Assembly: GCF_000632455.1 (NCBI RefSeq)
Contig: NZ_JFYL01000028.1
Coordinates: 1 to 36,533, forward strand
From: Acinetobacter sp. Ver3
GTDB lineage: Bacteria; Pseudomonadota; Gammaproteobacteria; Pseudomonadales; Moraxellaceae
Length of the DNA: 36,533 bases
Reading direction: 5' to 3'
The notes below the pieces were generated by a model, which was not told the DNA's origin, searched no databases, and saw nothing but the letters and a program-made list of their open reading frames with translations. A program made the position numbers and the translations under genes. Below, in pieces: positions 17,804-25,972 of the stretch (positions are counted from its first letter, which is position 1; the number at the start of each line of letters is the position of its first letter).

Positions 17804-18805
17804 ATGAATACAAAACGTAATTTATATAAAGATTTTGAACACCCATTTGCGCAATTTGTTCGTATTCTTGGCAAAGGTAAAAATGGTGCGCGATCACTGA
17901 CCTATGAAGAAGCCTATCAAGCATTTGAGATGATTTTAAAAAATGAGGTATTAGACGTTCAGCTGGGTGCTTTTTTAATGCTCTTACGAGTGAAAGAAGA
18001 ATCTGTAGATGAACTGGCTGGCTTTGTTCAAGCAACTCGTGATCAACTTAAATTTAGAGCTATTGATGTCGACCTAGACTGGTCTTCTTACGCGGGGAAA
18101 CGCAAACACTATCCGTGGTTTATCTTATCGGCGTTAAGCTTAGCAAAACATGGTCATCGTATTGTAATGCATGGGGCTTCTGGACATACCATCAATCGAT
18201 TATATACAGAGCAAGCTTTACAGTATTTAGGTTATACCATTTGTCAAAATGAAGACGAAGTGGCGTCAGAACTGAATCAGCATAACTTTGCCTATATACC
18301 ACTCGAAGTCATTTCACCGACCTTGAGTGACTTAATTGCATTACGCAATATCATGGGCTTACGCTCACCCATTCATACGCTTTCACGACTCATCAATCCC
18401 TTCAATGCCAAAGCCACTTTGCAAGCGATATTTCACCCTGCGTATCGCAGTTCTCATCAACAGACTGCTGCCAAATTAGGTTACGTTAACAGTGCGGTGA
18501 TTAAAGGTGAAGGCGGTGAATTTGAACGAAACCCAGATGCAAAAACCTTAATTTGCGGTATACGAGACGGTGAACTGTATGAGCTTGAACTTCCGAAACT
18601 CACAGCTGATCGTTCAGCAATTGAAGAAGAGTTGAACTTAGATACTTTCAAAGCCGTATGGTTAGGTGATGCCCACCATAGCTATGGAGAGGTGGCTATT
18701 ATTGAAACTATGGCAATCGCACTCTACACCATGAATGTGGCTGAAACATTTACACAAGCACAGACCTTGGCTCAAGAATACTGGCAGTCACGTCATCAAG
18801 TTTAA
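17804..18805 (+). CDS. ybiB: YbiB/TrpD2 family protein (anthranilate phosphoribosyltransferase-like fold)
   Basis: Relative of TrpD. The E. coli YbiB homologue lacks phosphoribosyltransferase activity and binds nucleic acid, and its gene belongs to a DNA-damage-linked set. The 333-residue sequence has the N-terminal helical bundle (RSLTYEEAYQAFEMILKNEV, then GAFLMLLRVKEESVDELAGF) and the glycosyltransferase family 3 alpha/beta domain (HGHRIVMHGASGHTINR, LRNIMGLRSPIHTLSRLINP). The glycine-rich PRPP loop of true TrpD is altered to MHGASGHT, fitting TrpD2 rather than a tryptophan enzyme. The ATG at 17804 is preferred to the TTG at 17798. There are no trp genes nearby. Confidence 0.85.
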   Translation: MNTKRNLYKDFEHPFAQFVRILGKGKNGARSLTYEEAYQAFEMILKNEVLDVQLGAFLMLLRVKEESVDELAGFVQATRDQLKFRAIDVDLDWSSYAGKRKHYPWFILSALSLAKHGHRIVMHGASGHTINRLYTEQALQYLGYTICQNEDEVASELNQHNFAYIPLEVISPTLSDLIALRNIMGLRSPIHTLSRLINPFNAKATLQAIFHPAYRSSHQQTAAKLGYVNSAVIKGEGGEFERNPDAKTLICGIRDGELYELELPKLTADRSAIEEELNLDTFKAVWLGDAHHSYGEVAIIETMAIALYTMNVAETFTQAQTLAQEYWQSRHQV

Positions 18806-18814
18806 ATTCGGATT

Positions 18815-18844
18815 AAAAAAAGACACCATCAGGTGTCTTTTTTT
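18815..18844. terminator. Bidirectional terminator between convergent genes
   Basis: Stem AAAAAAAGACACC / GGTGTCTTTTTTT with an ATCA loop. The A and T runs on either side make it work for both ybiB and the minus-strand gene ending at 18856. Confidence 0.92.
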
Positions 18845-18855
18845 AACATAGAAGA

Positions 18856-19122
18856 TTATACAAAACGTATAGGTTGAAATTCTGGCTCTGGAACATGTGA
18901 ATCACATTCATCACCTTCCTCCTTATGACCTTTATCAATATAGCCTGATCTTTCTGTTTCTGGCAGATTTTTAGCTTCCCAAGCAATGACTGCTTGCATT
19001 GAAATCTGACGCTGCTCTTGAGTTAAAGCTACACCGTTTGGCCATTTACCGATTTCAACGGCAGTTCTTAAACGAGCAACGATGTCTGCATCCAAAACTG
19101 ATAACATTTGTTCAATATTCAT
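18856..19122 (-). CDS. DUF1315 family (YeaC-like) small protein
   Basis: Conserved small protein of 88 residues, function unknown. The N-terminal half (MNIEQMLSVLDADIVARLRT, then GKWPNGVALTQEQRQISMQA and IAWEAKNLPETERSGYI) is the DUF1315 pattern. The C-terminal part is short, charged and variable. The start at 19122 is two bases after the nadK stop and has an AGGA six bases upstream inside nadK. A longer frame to 19254 runs back through nadK and is rejected. It is thus in an operon with, and probably translationally coupled to, nadK. Confidence 0.85.
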   Translation of the reverse strand: MNIEQMLSVLDADIVARLRTAVEIGKWPNGVALTQEQRQISMQAVIAWEAKNLPETERSGYIDKGHKEEGDECDSHVPEPEFQPIRFV

Positions 19123-19124
19123 GT

Positions 19125-20066
19125 TTAGTCCTGCTGATGAAATGAATCGTAATCTTGATTCCATCCTAGTTTGGTACGACATGCCATATAAAAGTCGTAT
19201 CCAGGTGGATGTAATAAAGTAAGTTTGAAAGGATGTTTGCGAATATGCAACCAATCACCTTCATTTAAAGAAACACTGTGTTGCCCATCAGCACTCACCA
19301 TTGGCAACACTCGATTCTTACGAATTTGAATTTTAATTTCACTTTGACCACCCACCACAATCGGACGAGAAGAAAGCGTATGCGGGTGCATTGGCACTAG
19401 CGCGATCGCATCCATACTTGGGTGCAAAATTGGTCCACCACCAGAAAGTGCATATGCTGTTGAACCCGTAGGCGTCGATACAATCAAACCATCACTGTGT
19501 TGGCGATAAACATATTGACCATCAATATGAAGATCAAACTCAATCATATGGACTGACTTACCTGAATGCAGCACCACATCATTCAATGCTATTGCATCAT
19601 AAATCAGTTCATTTTTACTACGAACTTCGACTTCTAATAAAAAACGGCGATCTAGCTGAAACTCACCTTTCAAGACTTGATCTAATTTAAATAACACTTC
19701 TGTCGGTTTGATATCTGTTAGGAAACCTAAACGCCCACGGTTTACCCCGATGACGGGAGTATTGTATTTCACTAAAGATCTAGCCGCTTGAAGCAATGAA
19801 CCATCACCACCTACGACAATCACCAAATCTGCAACTTCACCCAATAAAGCTCGACTGACCGTTTGCGAATTTTTATAAGGGACCAATTTAGCGGTTTCTG
19901 AATCAAAAACTGGATGCAAACCTAAACTAATCAAATGGTCATGAATTAGACTTAAAGTCTCAACCACAGATGATTTATCTGGTCGTCCAATTAATCCAAT
20001 ATTACGAAATGACTTTGCTGAAAGTTGCACGTATGCTACGGCTCCAGATGAATTGTTGAGTATCAT
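19125..20066 (-). CDS. nadK: NAD kinase
   Basis: Phosphorylates NAD to NADP using ATP or polyphosphate. The 313-residue protein has the catalytic GGDGS motif (86-90), NRGRLGFLTDI, the NE/D-type region around IALNDVVLHSGKS and the glycine-rich SDGLIVSTPTGSTAYALSGGGP, all in the usual order. Length is slightly over the common 290-300 because of a short N-terminal extension. The next in-frame methionines lie far inside, so the ATG at 20066 is used although the ribosome site is weak. It is cotranscribed with the DUF1315 gene. Confidence 0.95.
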   Translation of the reverse strand: MILNNSSGAVAYVQLSAKSFRNIGLIGRPDKSSVVETLSLIHDHLISLGLHPVFDSETAKLVPYKNSQTVSRALLGEVADLVIVVGGDGSLLQAARSLVKYNTPVIGVNRGRLGFLTDIKPTEVLFKLDQVLKGEFQLDRRFLLEVEVRSKNELIYDAIALNDVVLHSGKSVHMIEFDLHIDGQYVYRQHSDGLIVSTPTGSTAYALSGGGPILHPSMDAIALVPMHPHTLSSRPIVVGGQSEIKIQIRKNRVLPMVSADGQHSVSLNEGDWLHIRKHPFKLTLLHPPGYDFYMACRTKLGWNQDYDSFHQQD

Positions 20067-20177
20067 ATCATCATCATTCTGTGACTTACATATTTCAAGC
20101 CTGTTTCATGTTATGAATTTCACGAATAATTTCACATTTTCTCAACTTAAAATCTTAATTTTCTCCTTAATATTGAA

Positions 20178-20203
20178 TTAGATAAATCATTACATTTATC
20201 TAA
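20178..20203. promoter_or_regulatory. Ten-pair inverted repeat in the nadK-mrcB divergent region
   Basis: TTAGATAAAT and its exact complement flank a 6-base spacer in the 227-base region between divergently transcribed nadK and mrcB. It has no T run in either reading direction and no gene ends here, so it is not a usual terminator. It could be an operator or an mRNA 5' stem. No regulator family is recognised from the sequence. Confidence 0.45.
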
Positions 20204-20293
20204 AAAAGGCATAAATTCACAGTTTAATTATTGCAAATTATAAAAAAGCTTCGCATGATGAGCGCAATAAAACAGGGTTTTGCTTTTTGATCT

Positions 20294-22690
20294 ATGAAGT
20301 TTGAACGTGGTATTGGCTTAATTGCATTGATTTTCTCAGTGCTGGTGATTTCTGCATTTGTGGCTTTTAGTATTTATCTAATCCGTTTAGATAATATTAT
20401 TCGCGATAAATTTGAAGGCAATCGTTGGGATATTCCAGCGAAAGTATATGCACGCCCCTTGGAAGTTTATGCTAATGCACCCGTGGAGCAACAAAACTTC
20501 ATTCAAGAGCTAGGTCTGTTGGGTTATAAAAACGCTGAAGACTATACCAAGCCAGGTAATTTTTTGGTTCAAGGCAATACTATTTACGTCCACACGCGTG
20601 GCTTCGATTTTGGTGATAGTGTAGAACCAGAACAAATCCTCCAAGTCAGTTTTGGCACTAGTCAAATTTCAGAGATTAAAGCAACAAAACCATCGAGTAC
20701 GGGGATTGCCCGTCTAGAACCAATGTTAGTTGGGGGAATCTACCCCCAACACAACGAAGACCGTGTTCTCATTAAACTCAATCGTGTTCCTAAACCTTTA
20801 ATTCAAGCGCTTATTGCCACTGAAGACCGTAACTTCTATCACCATCACGGCGTCTCGTTTCGTGGTACAGCACGCGCAGTTGTAAGCAACGTTACTGGTG
20901 GTAAGCGTCAAGGTGGTTCTACACTCACGCAGCAATTGGTTAAAAACTTTTATTTAACCCCTGAGCGTACAATCAAACGTAAAGTGAATGAAGCATTTAT
21001 GGCGTTGTTGCTTGAGTTTCATTATGACAAAGATGAAATTCTGGAAGCATATTTGAATGAAGTTAATTTAGGACAAAATGGTAATTACTCGATCAATGGC
21101 TATGGTTTAGCGTCTCAATTTTATTTTGGTTTACCACTTAGAGAATTGAGTATAGCGCAACAGGCTTTCCTTGTCGGACTCGTTCAAGGTCCTAGCTTAT
21201 ACAATCCTTGGAGAAATCCTGAAAGTGCATTAAAACGCCGTAATGTTGTTCTAAACAATATGTTAGTCATGGGATATTTGACTGAAGAGCAATATGAAAC
21301 TGAGTCAGCTAAACCTTTAAACGTGATTAAAAAACCGACTTTAGGTCCAGCTCGCTTCCCTGATTTCCTAGACATCGTTCGTCGTCAACTCAAAACAGAA
21401 TACCAAGAAAGCGATTTAACGAAACAAGGTCTTCGAATTTTCACAACATTAGATCCAATCGCACAAATCAAAGTACAAAAATCATTTACAGATTCAGTAT
21501 CAAGACTGTCTAAGGCCAATCCTGCACGCTTGAAAGAGCTTCAAGGCGCGGTATTAGTTTCTCACCCTGAAAATGGTGAATTGATTGCGGCCGTAGGTTC
21601 AGTATCTGACTTCACAGGTTTTAACCGCGCAGTTGATGCAAAACGTCAGGTAGGCTCATTATTAAAGCCTGTTATTTTCCTAACTGCATTGGAATCTGGT
21701 CGTTATAACTGGGCAACGGCAATCGAAGACTCGCCAATTAGTGTGCCAGTCGATCGCAATCAGACTTGGACACCCAAAAATTATAGCGGAACTTCGTATG
21801 GTTACGTCCCAATGGTTCAAGCTTTAGCCAATTCATATAACCTATCTACAGTTCGCTTGGGACAAGAATTTGGACTTTCTTCATTTACCAATCATTTAAT
21901 GAAGTTTGGCGTGACTTCACCTATTCCAAATTACCCATCGATTTTCTTAGGAGCTGTTGAAATGTCGCCTATGGAAATCATGAATATTTATGGCAACTTT
22001 GCAACTGGAGGGTTTAAGTATCCTACAAAATCTATCCGAACAGTTGTTGATACCAATGGGCAGCTTATTAATCGCTACAGTTTAAATGTTCAACAAACGA
22101 TCGACCCATCGGCTGCTTATATTTTAAATTACGGATTGCAACGTGTGATGTCGGCAGGTACAGGACGTGCTGCTTACAATGGCCTCGCTCCGAATCTAAA
22201 TCTAGCGGGTAAATCAGGTACGACTAATGATACAAGAGATTCTTGGTTCGCGGGGTATTCAGGCAATCATTTGGCAGTTGTCTGGCTCGGATTAGATGAC
22301 AATAAAGTGACAGGCTTAACAGGCTCATCTGGCGCTTTACCCGTGTGGACCAACGTAATGAAGCAACTGAAGCAAAAACCCGTCAATTTACGTCAACCTG
22401 ATGAAGTACAATGGCATTGGATTGATTCAAATAGCGGCGAGCTTTCGGCACAAGGTTGTCAAGGTGCGCTCTATGTACCGATACTTAAATATACTGTTCC
22501 TCGTCGCGCAACAGCATGTGGCTTACCACACTACCAAGTAGATCCGACTTACGTTCCTGAAACGAATGCAGAAGAAATTCCAGCAGAAGACAGCATCGAC
22601 CAATATATTCGTGAGAGCGAAACAGAAATGGAACGGGATTTAAATACGAATGCCACTCGAGTACTTTCGAGTGGAAGTTATAATCCTTAA
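20294..22690 (+). CDS. mrcB: Bifunctional penicillin-binding protein 1b (transglycosylase/transpeptidase)
   Basis: Class A PBP that polymerises glycan strands and cross-links peptides in the periplasm. The 798 residues run: short cytoplasmic start, membrane anchor (about 8-30), UB2H regulatory domain (about 45-135), GT51 glycosyltransferase domain with catalytic Glu at 177 in ATEDRNFYHHHG and RQGGSTLTQQLVKNFYL, and transpeptidase domain with SLLK (455-458), SYN (514-516) and KSGT (640-643). All catalytic residues are present. The UB2H domain marks it as PBP1b rather than PBP1a. The gene is followed after 26 bases by the lipoprotein gene, its likely activator. Confidence 0.95.
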   Translation: MKFERGIGLIALIFSVLVISAFVAFSIYLIRLDNIIRDKFEGNRWDIPAKVYARPLEVYANAPVEQQNFIQELGLLGYKNAEDYTKPGNFLVQGNTIYVHTRGFDFGDSVEPEQILQVSFGTSQISEIKATKPSSTGIARLEPMLVGGIYPQHNEDRVLIKLNRVPKPLIQALIATEDRNFYHHHGVSFRGTARAVVSNVTGGKRQGGSTLTQQLVKNFYLTPERTIKRKVNEAFMALLLEFHYDKDEILEAYLNEVNLGQNGNYSINGYGLASQFYFGLPLRELSIAQQAFLVGLVQGPSLYNPWRNPESALKRRNVVLNNMLVMGYLTEEQYETESAKPLNVIKKPTLGPARFPDFLDIVRRQLKTEYQESDLTKQGLRIFTTLDPIAQIKVQKSFTDSVSRLSKANPARLKELQGAVLVSHPENGELIAAVGSVSDFTGFNRAVDAKRQVGSLLKPVIFLTALESGRYNWATAIEDSPISVPVDRNQTWTPKNYSGTSYGYVPMVQALANSYNLSTVRLGQEFGLSSFTNHLMKFGVTSPIPNYPSIFLGAVEMSPMEIMNIYGNFATGGFKYPTKSIRTVVDTNGQLINRYSLNVQQTIDPSAAYILNYGLQRVMSAGTGRAAYNGLAPNLNLAGKSGTTNDTRDSWFAGYSGNHLAVVWLGLDDNKVTGLTGSSGALPVWTNVMKQLKQKPVNLRQPDEVQWHWIDSNSGELSAQGCQGALYVPILKYTVPRRATACGLPHYQVDPTYVPETNAEEIPAEDSIDQYIRESETEMERDLNTNATRVLSSGSYNP

Positions 22691-22716
22691 AATAAGTTTA
22701 GGAGGAGTTAAGGTTA

Positions 22717-23286
22717 ATGACAAAACTGAATTTTAGCGTACTATTCGCCAGCATATTACTCTTAGGCGGTTGCCAAACTTTAACCTCCTCTCAAAACTCA
22801 CAACCGTCTCAGAAACCTAAACAAGCTGAGACTAAAACAACACCATCCCAAAAAGATGCCGATGGTATTAAAATTACGCCTTATGATCGACCTGAGATTA
22901 AACGGGAACAATTACAAATTGTTATTCCTGAACAGAAAAGCTCAACTCAAAAATTCGATGATGGCCGCCAACTCCCCGCATTTAAAAATCTAATGCAACA
23001 AACCCATGATGCATTTCGTCAAGCAAAATGGAGTGAAGCTGAGAAAGCCGCACTCCAAGCACAAAGACTTGCCCCTCAATCTGCAGAGACCTATATGTAT
23101 CTCGCGATGATTGCCAATCAAAAAAATGAGGCAAAAAATGCTGAATCATTGGCAAAACGAGGTCTCAGTTATGCTCAAACAGCAACGATGAAACGACAAC
23201 TTTGGCAAATTATTTTGAAATCAGGTCAAATCCAAAAAAATCAGAAACTTATCCAAGAAGCACAAAACCAAATCAAGAAATTTTGA
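22717..23286 (+). CDS. lpoP: Outer-membrane TPR lipoprotein, LpoP-like PBP1b activator
   Basis: The 189-residue lipoprotein has a signal peptide with lipobox LLGGC (cysteine at 19). A low-complexity linker rich in S, Q, K, P and T follows to about residue 50, and then two TPR-like helical repeats (AFRQAKWSEAEKAALQAQRL, AETYMYLAMIANQKNEAKNA). LpoP in Pseudomonas and Acinetobacter is a TPR lipoprotein encoded next to the PBP1b gene that stimulates the synthase, unlike E. coli LpoB which is not a TPR protein. The adjacent mrcB and a perfect AGGAGG ribosome site support that role. Gene name by context and fold, not by sequence search. Confidence 0.78.
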   Translation: MTKLNFSVLFASILLLGGCQTLTSSQNSQPSQKPKQAETKTTPSQKDADGIKITPYDRPEIKREQLQIVIPEQKSSTQKFDDGRQLPAFKNLMQQTHDAFRQAKWSEAEKAALQAQRLAPQSAETYMYLAMIANQKNEAKNAESLAKRGLSYAQTATMKRQLWQIILKSGQIQKNQKLIQEAQNQIKKF

Positions 23287-23317
23287 TTTAAGCATGAGTT
23301 TTACTTTTTAATGCCTT

Positions 23318-24220
23318 TTAAAAAGCACGAATACCAGCAATTCCATAAGCTCCATGTTGTATGGCCTGATCTAATAATTCAGGCTTCATACCGCCTAGCG
23401 CATAAACTGGTATATGTATATCCTTTGATAACAATTCAAACTGCGTCCAACCTAAGGGGGCTTGCTGAGGATGCGATGTTGTACACAGTACTGGACTTAA
23501 AAATATTGCATCAAAACCTAACGCTACAGCTCGACTGACACTAGAATGGTCATGACAGGATGCGATGCGTTTAATGCCCTTCCATTCCTCCATAAATGAA
23601 TCAGAATTTAATTGCATCAATTGAGCATGTTTAAATTGTACGGCAAATACTTTTTTCTGATTTGATTTTGATAATCCAATCCACACATCACGATTGATAA
23701 TGAACTGATCCAGTTGATTATTCTGGTTATGTTGCAGCGCAAAATCTAAAGCATTTTCAGTTCTCAAATAGCTAACTTGATTAAGATCAACAGACGTATC
23801 GGGATGATCTATATTTTTTATTGCAATTTTTTTCGGCCAAAGTAGGCGTTTAACAATGGCATCATTGGCTTTAGGAAAGTTCAAAATGCTTAGTGCTGAA
23901 CGATCATGCCATGTCCAAGGACTTTGAATATGATCTAGTAGAGACTGATCAACATAAGCCTGATAAATATGCAATTTTACGATTAGATCTTCATATTCAT
24001 GCGTAATAACATCAAATAAATAGACATGATCTAGAAAAATTCCCACCTCTTCTTGAACTTCACGCTGGCAAGCTTGTTCAGGAGTTTCTCCTAACTCCAC
24101 TTTCCCTCCAGGAAACTCAGCTTTACCCCCCTGATGTAAAGAGGCTTCTCTCCACCCGACAAGAACTTGATTTTTATGGAATAACAACGCTATAGAAACA
24201 TTAATCGTTTTTTTTGACAT
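23318..24220 (-). CDS. Nudix hydrolase fused to a thiamine-phosphate-synthase-like (TenI/ThiE) domain
   Basis: Two-domain protein of 300 residues. The N-terminal domain is MutT-like, with the full Nudix box GKVELGETPEQACQREVQEE ending in VGI, and FPGGK just before. MutT enzymes hydrolyse oxidised nucleotides such as 8-oxo-dGTP. The C-terminal domain (about 185-300) resembles ThiE/TenI barrels (RIASCHDHSSVSRAVALGFD, AIFLSPVL, PVYALGGM, GAYGIAGIRAF). Such fusions are common in gamma-proteobacteria and are annotated as Nudix family hydrolase or MutT/ThiE. The second activity is unproven. It converges on lpoP with a 31-base gap. Confidence 0.88.
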   Translation of the reverse strand: MSKKTINVSIALLFHKNQVLVGWREASLHQGGKAEFPGGKVELGETPEQACQREVQEEVGIFLDHVYLFDVITHEYEDLIVKLHIYQAYVDQSLLDHIQSPWTWHDRSALSILNFPKANDAIVKRLLWPKKIAIKNIDHPDTSVDLNQVSYLRTENALDFALQHNQNNQLDQFIINRDVWIGLSKSNQKKVFAVQFKHAQLMQLNSDSFMEEWKGIKRIASCHDHSSVSRAVALGFDAIFLSPVLCTTSHPQQAPLGWTQFELLSKDIHIPVYALGGMKPELLDQAIQHGAYGIAGIRAF

Positions 24221-24291
24221 GATTATCTTTCAAAAAATGAGTGCTTAATTGTAAGCATTTTATGTTTTTTTATAAATGAGAAAAATTATCG

Positions 24292-24325
24292 TTGACAGCT
24301 CTATTCGATAATGATTATCATTTAA
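24292..24325 (+). promoter_or_regulatory. Fur box overlapping the hemP promoter
   Basis: A perfect -35 TTGACA (24292-24297), 18-base spacer and -10 TATCAT (24316-24321) are overlapped by a Fur-box-like sequence at 24307-24325, GATAATGATTATCATTTAA. It matches the 19-base consensus at 15 positions and contains an exact 6-1-6 inverted repeat AATGAT-T-ATCATT. Iron-loaded Fur bound here would block RNA polymerase, so the downstream hemP gene should be turned on by iron shortage. Confidence 0.88.
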
Positions 24326-24356
24326 ATCGTTCACCACATACCACGGAGTCCAAGGA

Positions 24357-24527
24357 ATGAACGCACCATTTAGCTTATTCACACGTAATAACGAAAACCA
24401 CCAAGCATTACCAATGCTTCACTCAAATAATCTATTTGCTCTAGGCAGAGAAATTCGCATCATGCATGCAGGAGAAGAATATCGCCTTCGTCTCACACGA
24501 AATAATCGACTCATTTTGACAAAATAA
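24357..24527 (+). CDS. hemP: Hemin uptake protein HemP
   Basis: Small protein of 56 residues. The C-terminal half GREIRIMHAGEEYRLRLTRN followed by NRLILTK is the HemP/HmuP pattern (basic, ending in LILTK). HemP proteins are iron-controlled and needed for or linked to heme receptor expression and hemin uptake. An AAGGA sits just upstream of the ATG at 24357, and the Fur-controlled promoter lies 36-65 bases upstream. A terminator follows. The gene is flanked by unrelated genes on the opposite strand (Nudix fusion, histidine kinase), with no heme receptor nearby, so it is a single-gene transcription unit. The rest of the 24221-24628 gap holds only its promoter and terminator. Confidence 0.9.
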   Translation: MNAPFSLFTRNNENHQALPMLHSNNLFALGREIRIMHAGEEYRLRLTRNNRLILTK

Positions 24528-24562
24528 AAATTCTAAAATTTGATAATAATAATCGTGGAACT

Positions 24563-24600
24563 AAGCAGTATGAATCAGCGCATACTGCTTCTTTAATTTT
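24563..24600 (+). terminator. Terminator after hemP
   Basis: Perfect 10-pair stem AAGCAGTATG / CATACTGCTT with an 8-base loop and a T-rich tail (CTTTAATTTT). It isolates hemP from the convergent histidine kinase gene. Confidence 0.85.
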
Positions 24601-24628
24601 ATTTCTTCAACTTTATAGACAATTGGTT

Positions 24629-25963
24629 TTAATGAAATTTTATTTCAACTTTTAACCCACCTAACTCTGATTTCTTAAATACAATCTCGGCTTGATGTAA
24701 TTCGACAATTTTACGGCAAATTGATAATCCTAATCCTGAGCCCGTTGTACGTGTGCCTAACTGACGATAAAATCTTTCTCCCAGCCGATCAATCACTGTT
24801 TGCTCAATGCCGTGACCTTCATTTTCAATCACAAATAAAATTTCATTATTATTTTTTTTGATTGAAATATCAACGATTCCATTCGGTGGCGTATAGCGGA
24901 TTGCATTTTCGACTAAATTGCGAATGCAGCTAAACATTAACTCAGGATTTGCCTTAATCGCATGGTTTCCTAACTCGGTTTTAAACTGAATATTTTTTTC
25001 TTGGCTCAAAGGTTGTACTGAATGTAAAACCTCTTTCGTCAAACGGTCTAAATCTATAGACTGTATCGGTACATCTTGCTTTGAAGATGGGTCAAGTCTA
25101 GCCAACAAAAGTAAATTTTCTAAAATATTTGAGCCTCTACTCACATCTTTTAGAATCTGCTCTAAGTCTTGTGACAAACCCTCATGATCAGACTGGTATT
25201 TTCGTTTTAAAAGTTGTAATCGCATTTGAATCGCTGAAAGTGGCGACCTTAATTCATGGGATGCATCTGCTGTAAAGCGTTGTTCCGCAGTAATTGCACG
25301 ATCTAAACGCTCCATCATTTGGTTTATTTGACTCACAATAGGTTGCAGTTCTTTTAGTTCTGGTTTTGAAGGTGTAATCGGTGATAAATCCTTAACAGTC
25401 TTTTGGGATATTAATTTTGAAAGTTGGTGAATAGATCTAAACTGACGTCGTATAATAAAGTGTAGAATAAACCATTGAATGCCCCATAAAATAATGAGAA
25501 CACCACCGTAGCCCAGCAAACTTTTGAATAACTGATCGACACGTGCCGACATGGGTTGAAGCATAGTTAGAATTTGCTGATCACTTTGCTCACTGTAATA
25601 ACGAAATAATCGCCCTTCTAGCCAAACAAAGCCAAAGTGATCATTCTGAAAAAACACCTTGGAACCAATTTGATTGAAAGCAAGGTCTTGCGATTCAATC
25701 AAAATAAGTTCATCGAGCTTTAATTCATATTTGATATCAAATTGTTCACTTAAATCATCTAACTCATTTCCCACATGACTTGAAATATCACTGACCAAAA
25801 TCAAATCGGCGATTTCATCCATCATATTGTCATGGGTCTGCATGTTCTGGTAAAGCGAGATCACCAATAAAAGAATTAATGCGACAACGCCCGCCAACAT
25901 CGAACTGAGCATTGAAGACTTAACAAGACGATTTTGTAAAGATATAGGTTGCTGATCCAACAC
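24629..25963 (-). CDS. Sensor histidine kinase, QseC-like
   Basis: Membrane sensor kinase of 444 residues. A first membrane segment lies near 18-38 and a second near 152-172, enclosing a periplasmic loop of about 110 residues. A HAMP-like linker follows, then the H-box FTADASHELRSPLSAIQMRL (phosphoryl His), N-box NLVENAIRYTPPNG, and the G boxes ENEGHGIEQ and GSGLGLSICRKIVELHQ. The start is a GTG at 25963, 9 bases after the regulator's stop, with AAGG eight bases upstream. Sequence type and the neighbouring BOF protein gene suggest the QseBC/YgiW arrangement. Signal unknown. Confidence 0.88.
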   Translation of the reverse strand: MLDQQPISLQNRLVKSSMLSSMLAGVVALILLLVISLYQNMQTHDNMMDEIADLILVSDISSHVGNELDDLSEQFDIKYELKLDELILIESQDLAFNQIGSKVFFQNDHFGFVWLEGRLFRYYSEQSDQQILTMLQPMSARVDQLFKSLLGYGGVLIILWGIQWFILHFIIRRQFRSIHQLSKLISQKTVKDLSPITPSKPELKELQPIVSQINQMMERLDRAITAEQRFTADASHELRSPLSAIQMRLQLLKRKYQSDHEGLSQDLEQILKDVSRGSNILENLLLLARLDPSSKQDVPIQSIDLDRLTKEVLHSVQPLSQEKNIQFKTELGNHAIKANPELMFSCIRNLVENAIRYTPPNGIVDISIKKNNNEILFVIENEGHGIEQTVIDRLGERFYRQLGTRTTGSGLGLSICRKIVELHQAEIVFKKSELGGLKVEIKFH

Positions 25964-25972
25964 TGTTCTACC

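Noticed and set aside
18856..19254. Long form of the DUF1315 gene reaching into nadK
   Set aside because: The first 44 residues are read from nadK in another frame. The methionine at 19122 has a good ribosome site and is the family start.
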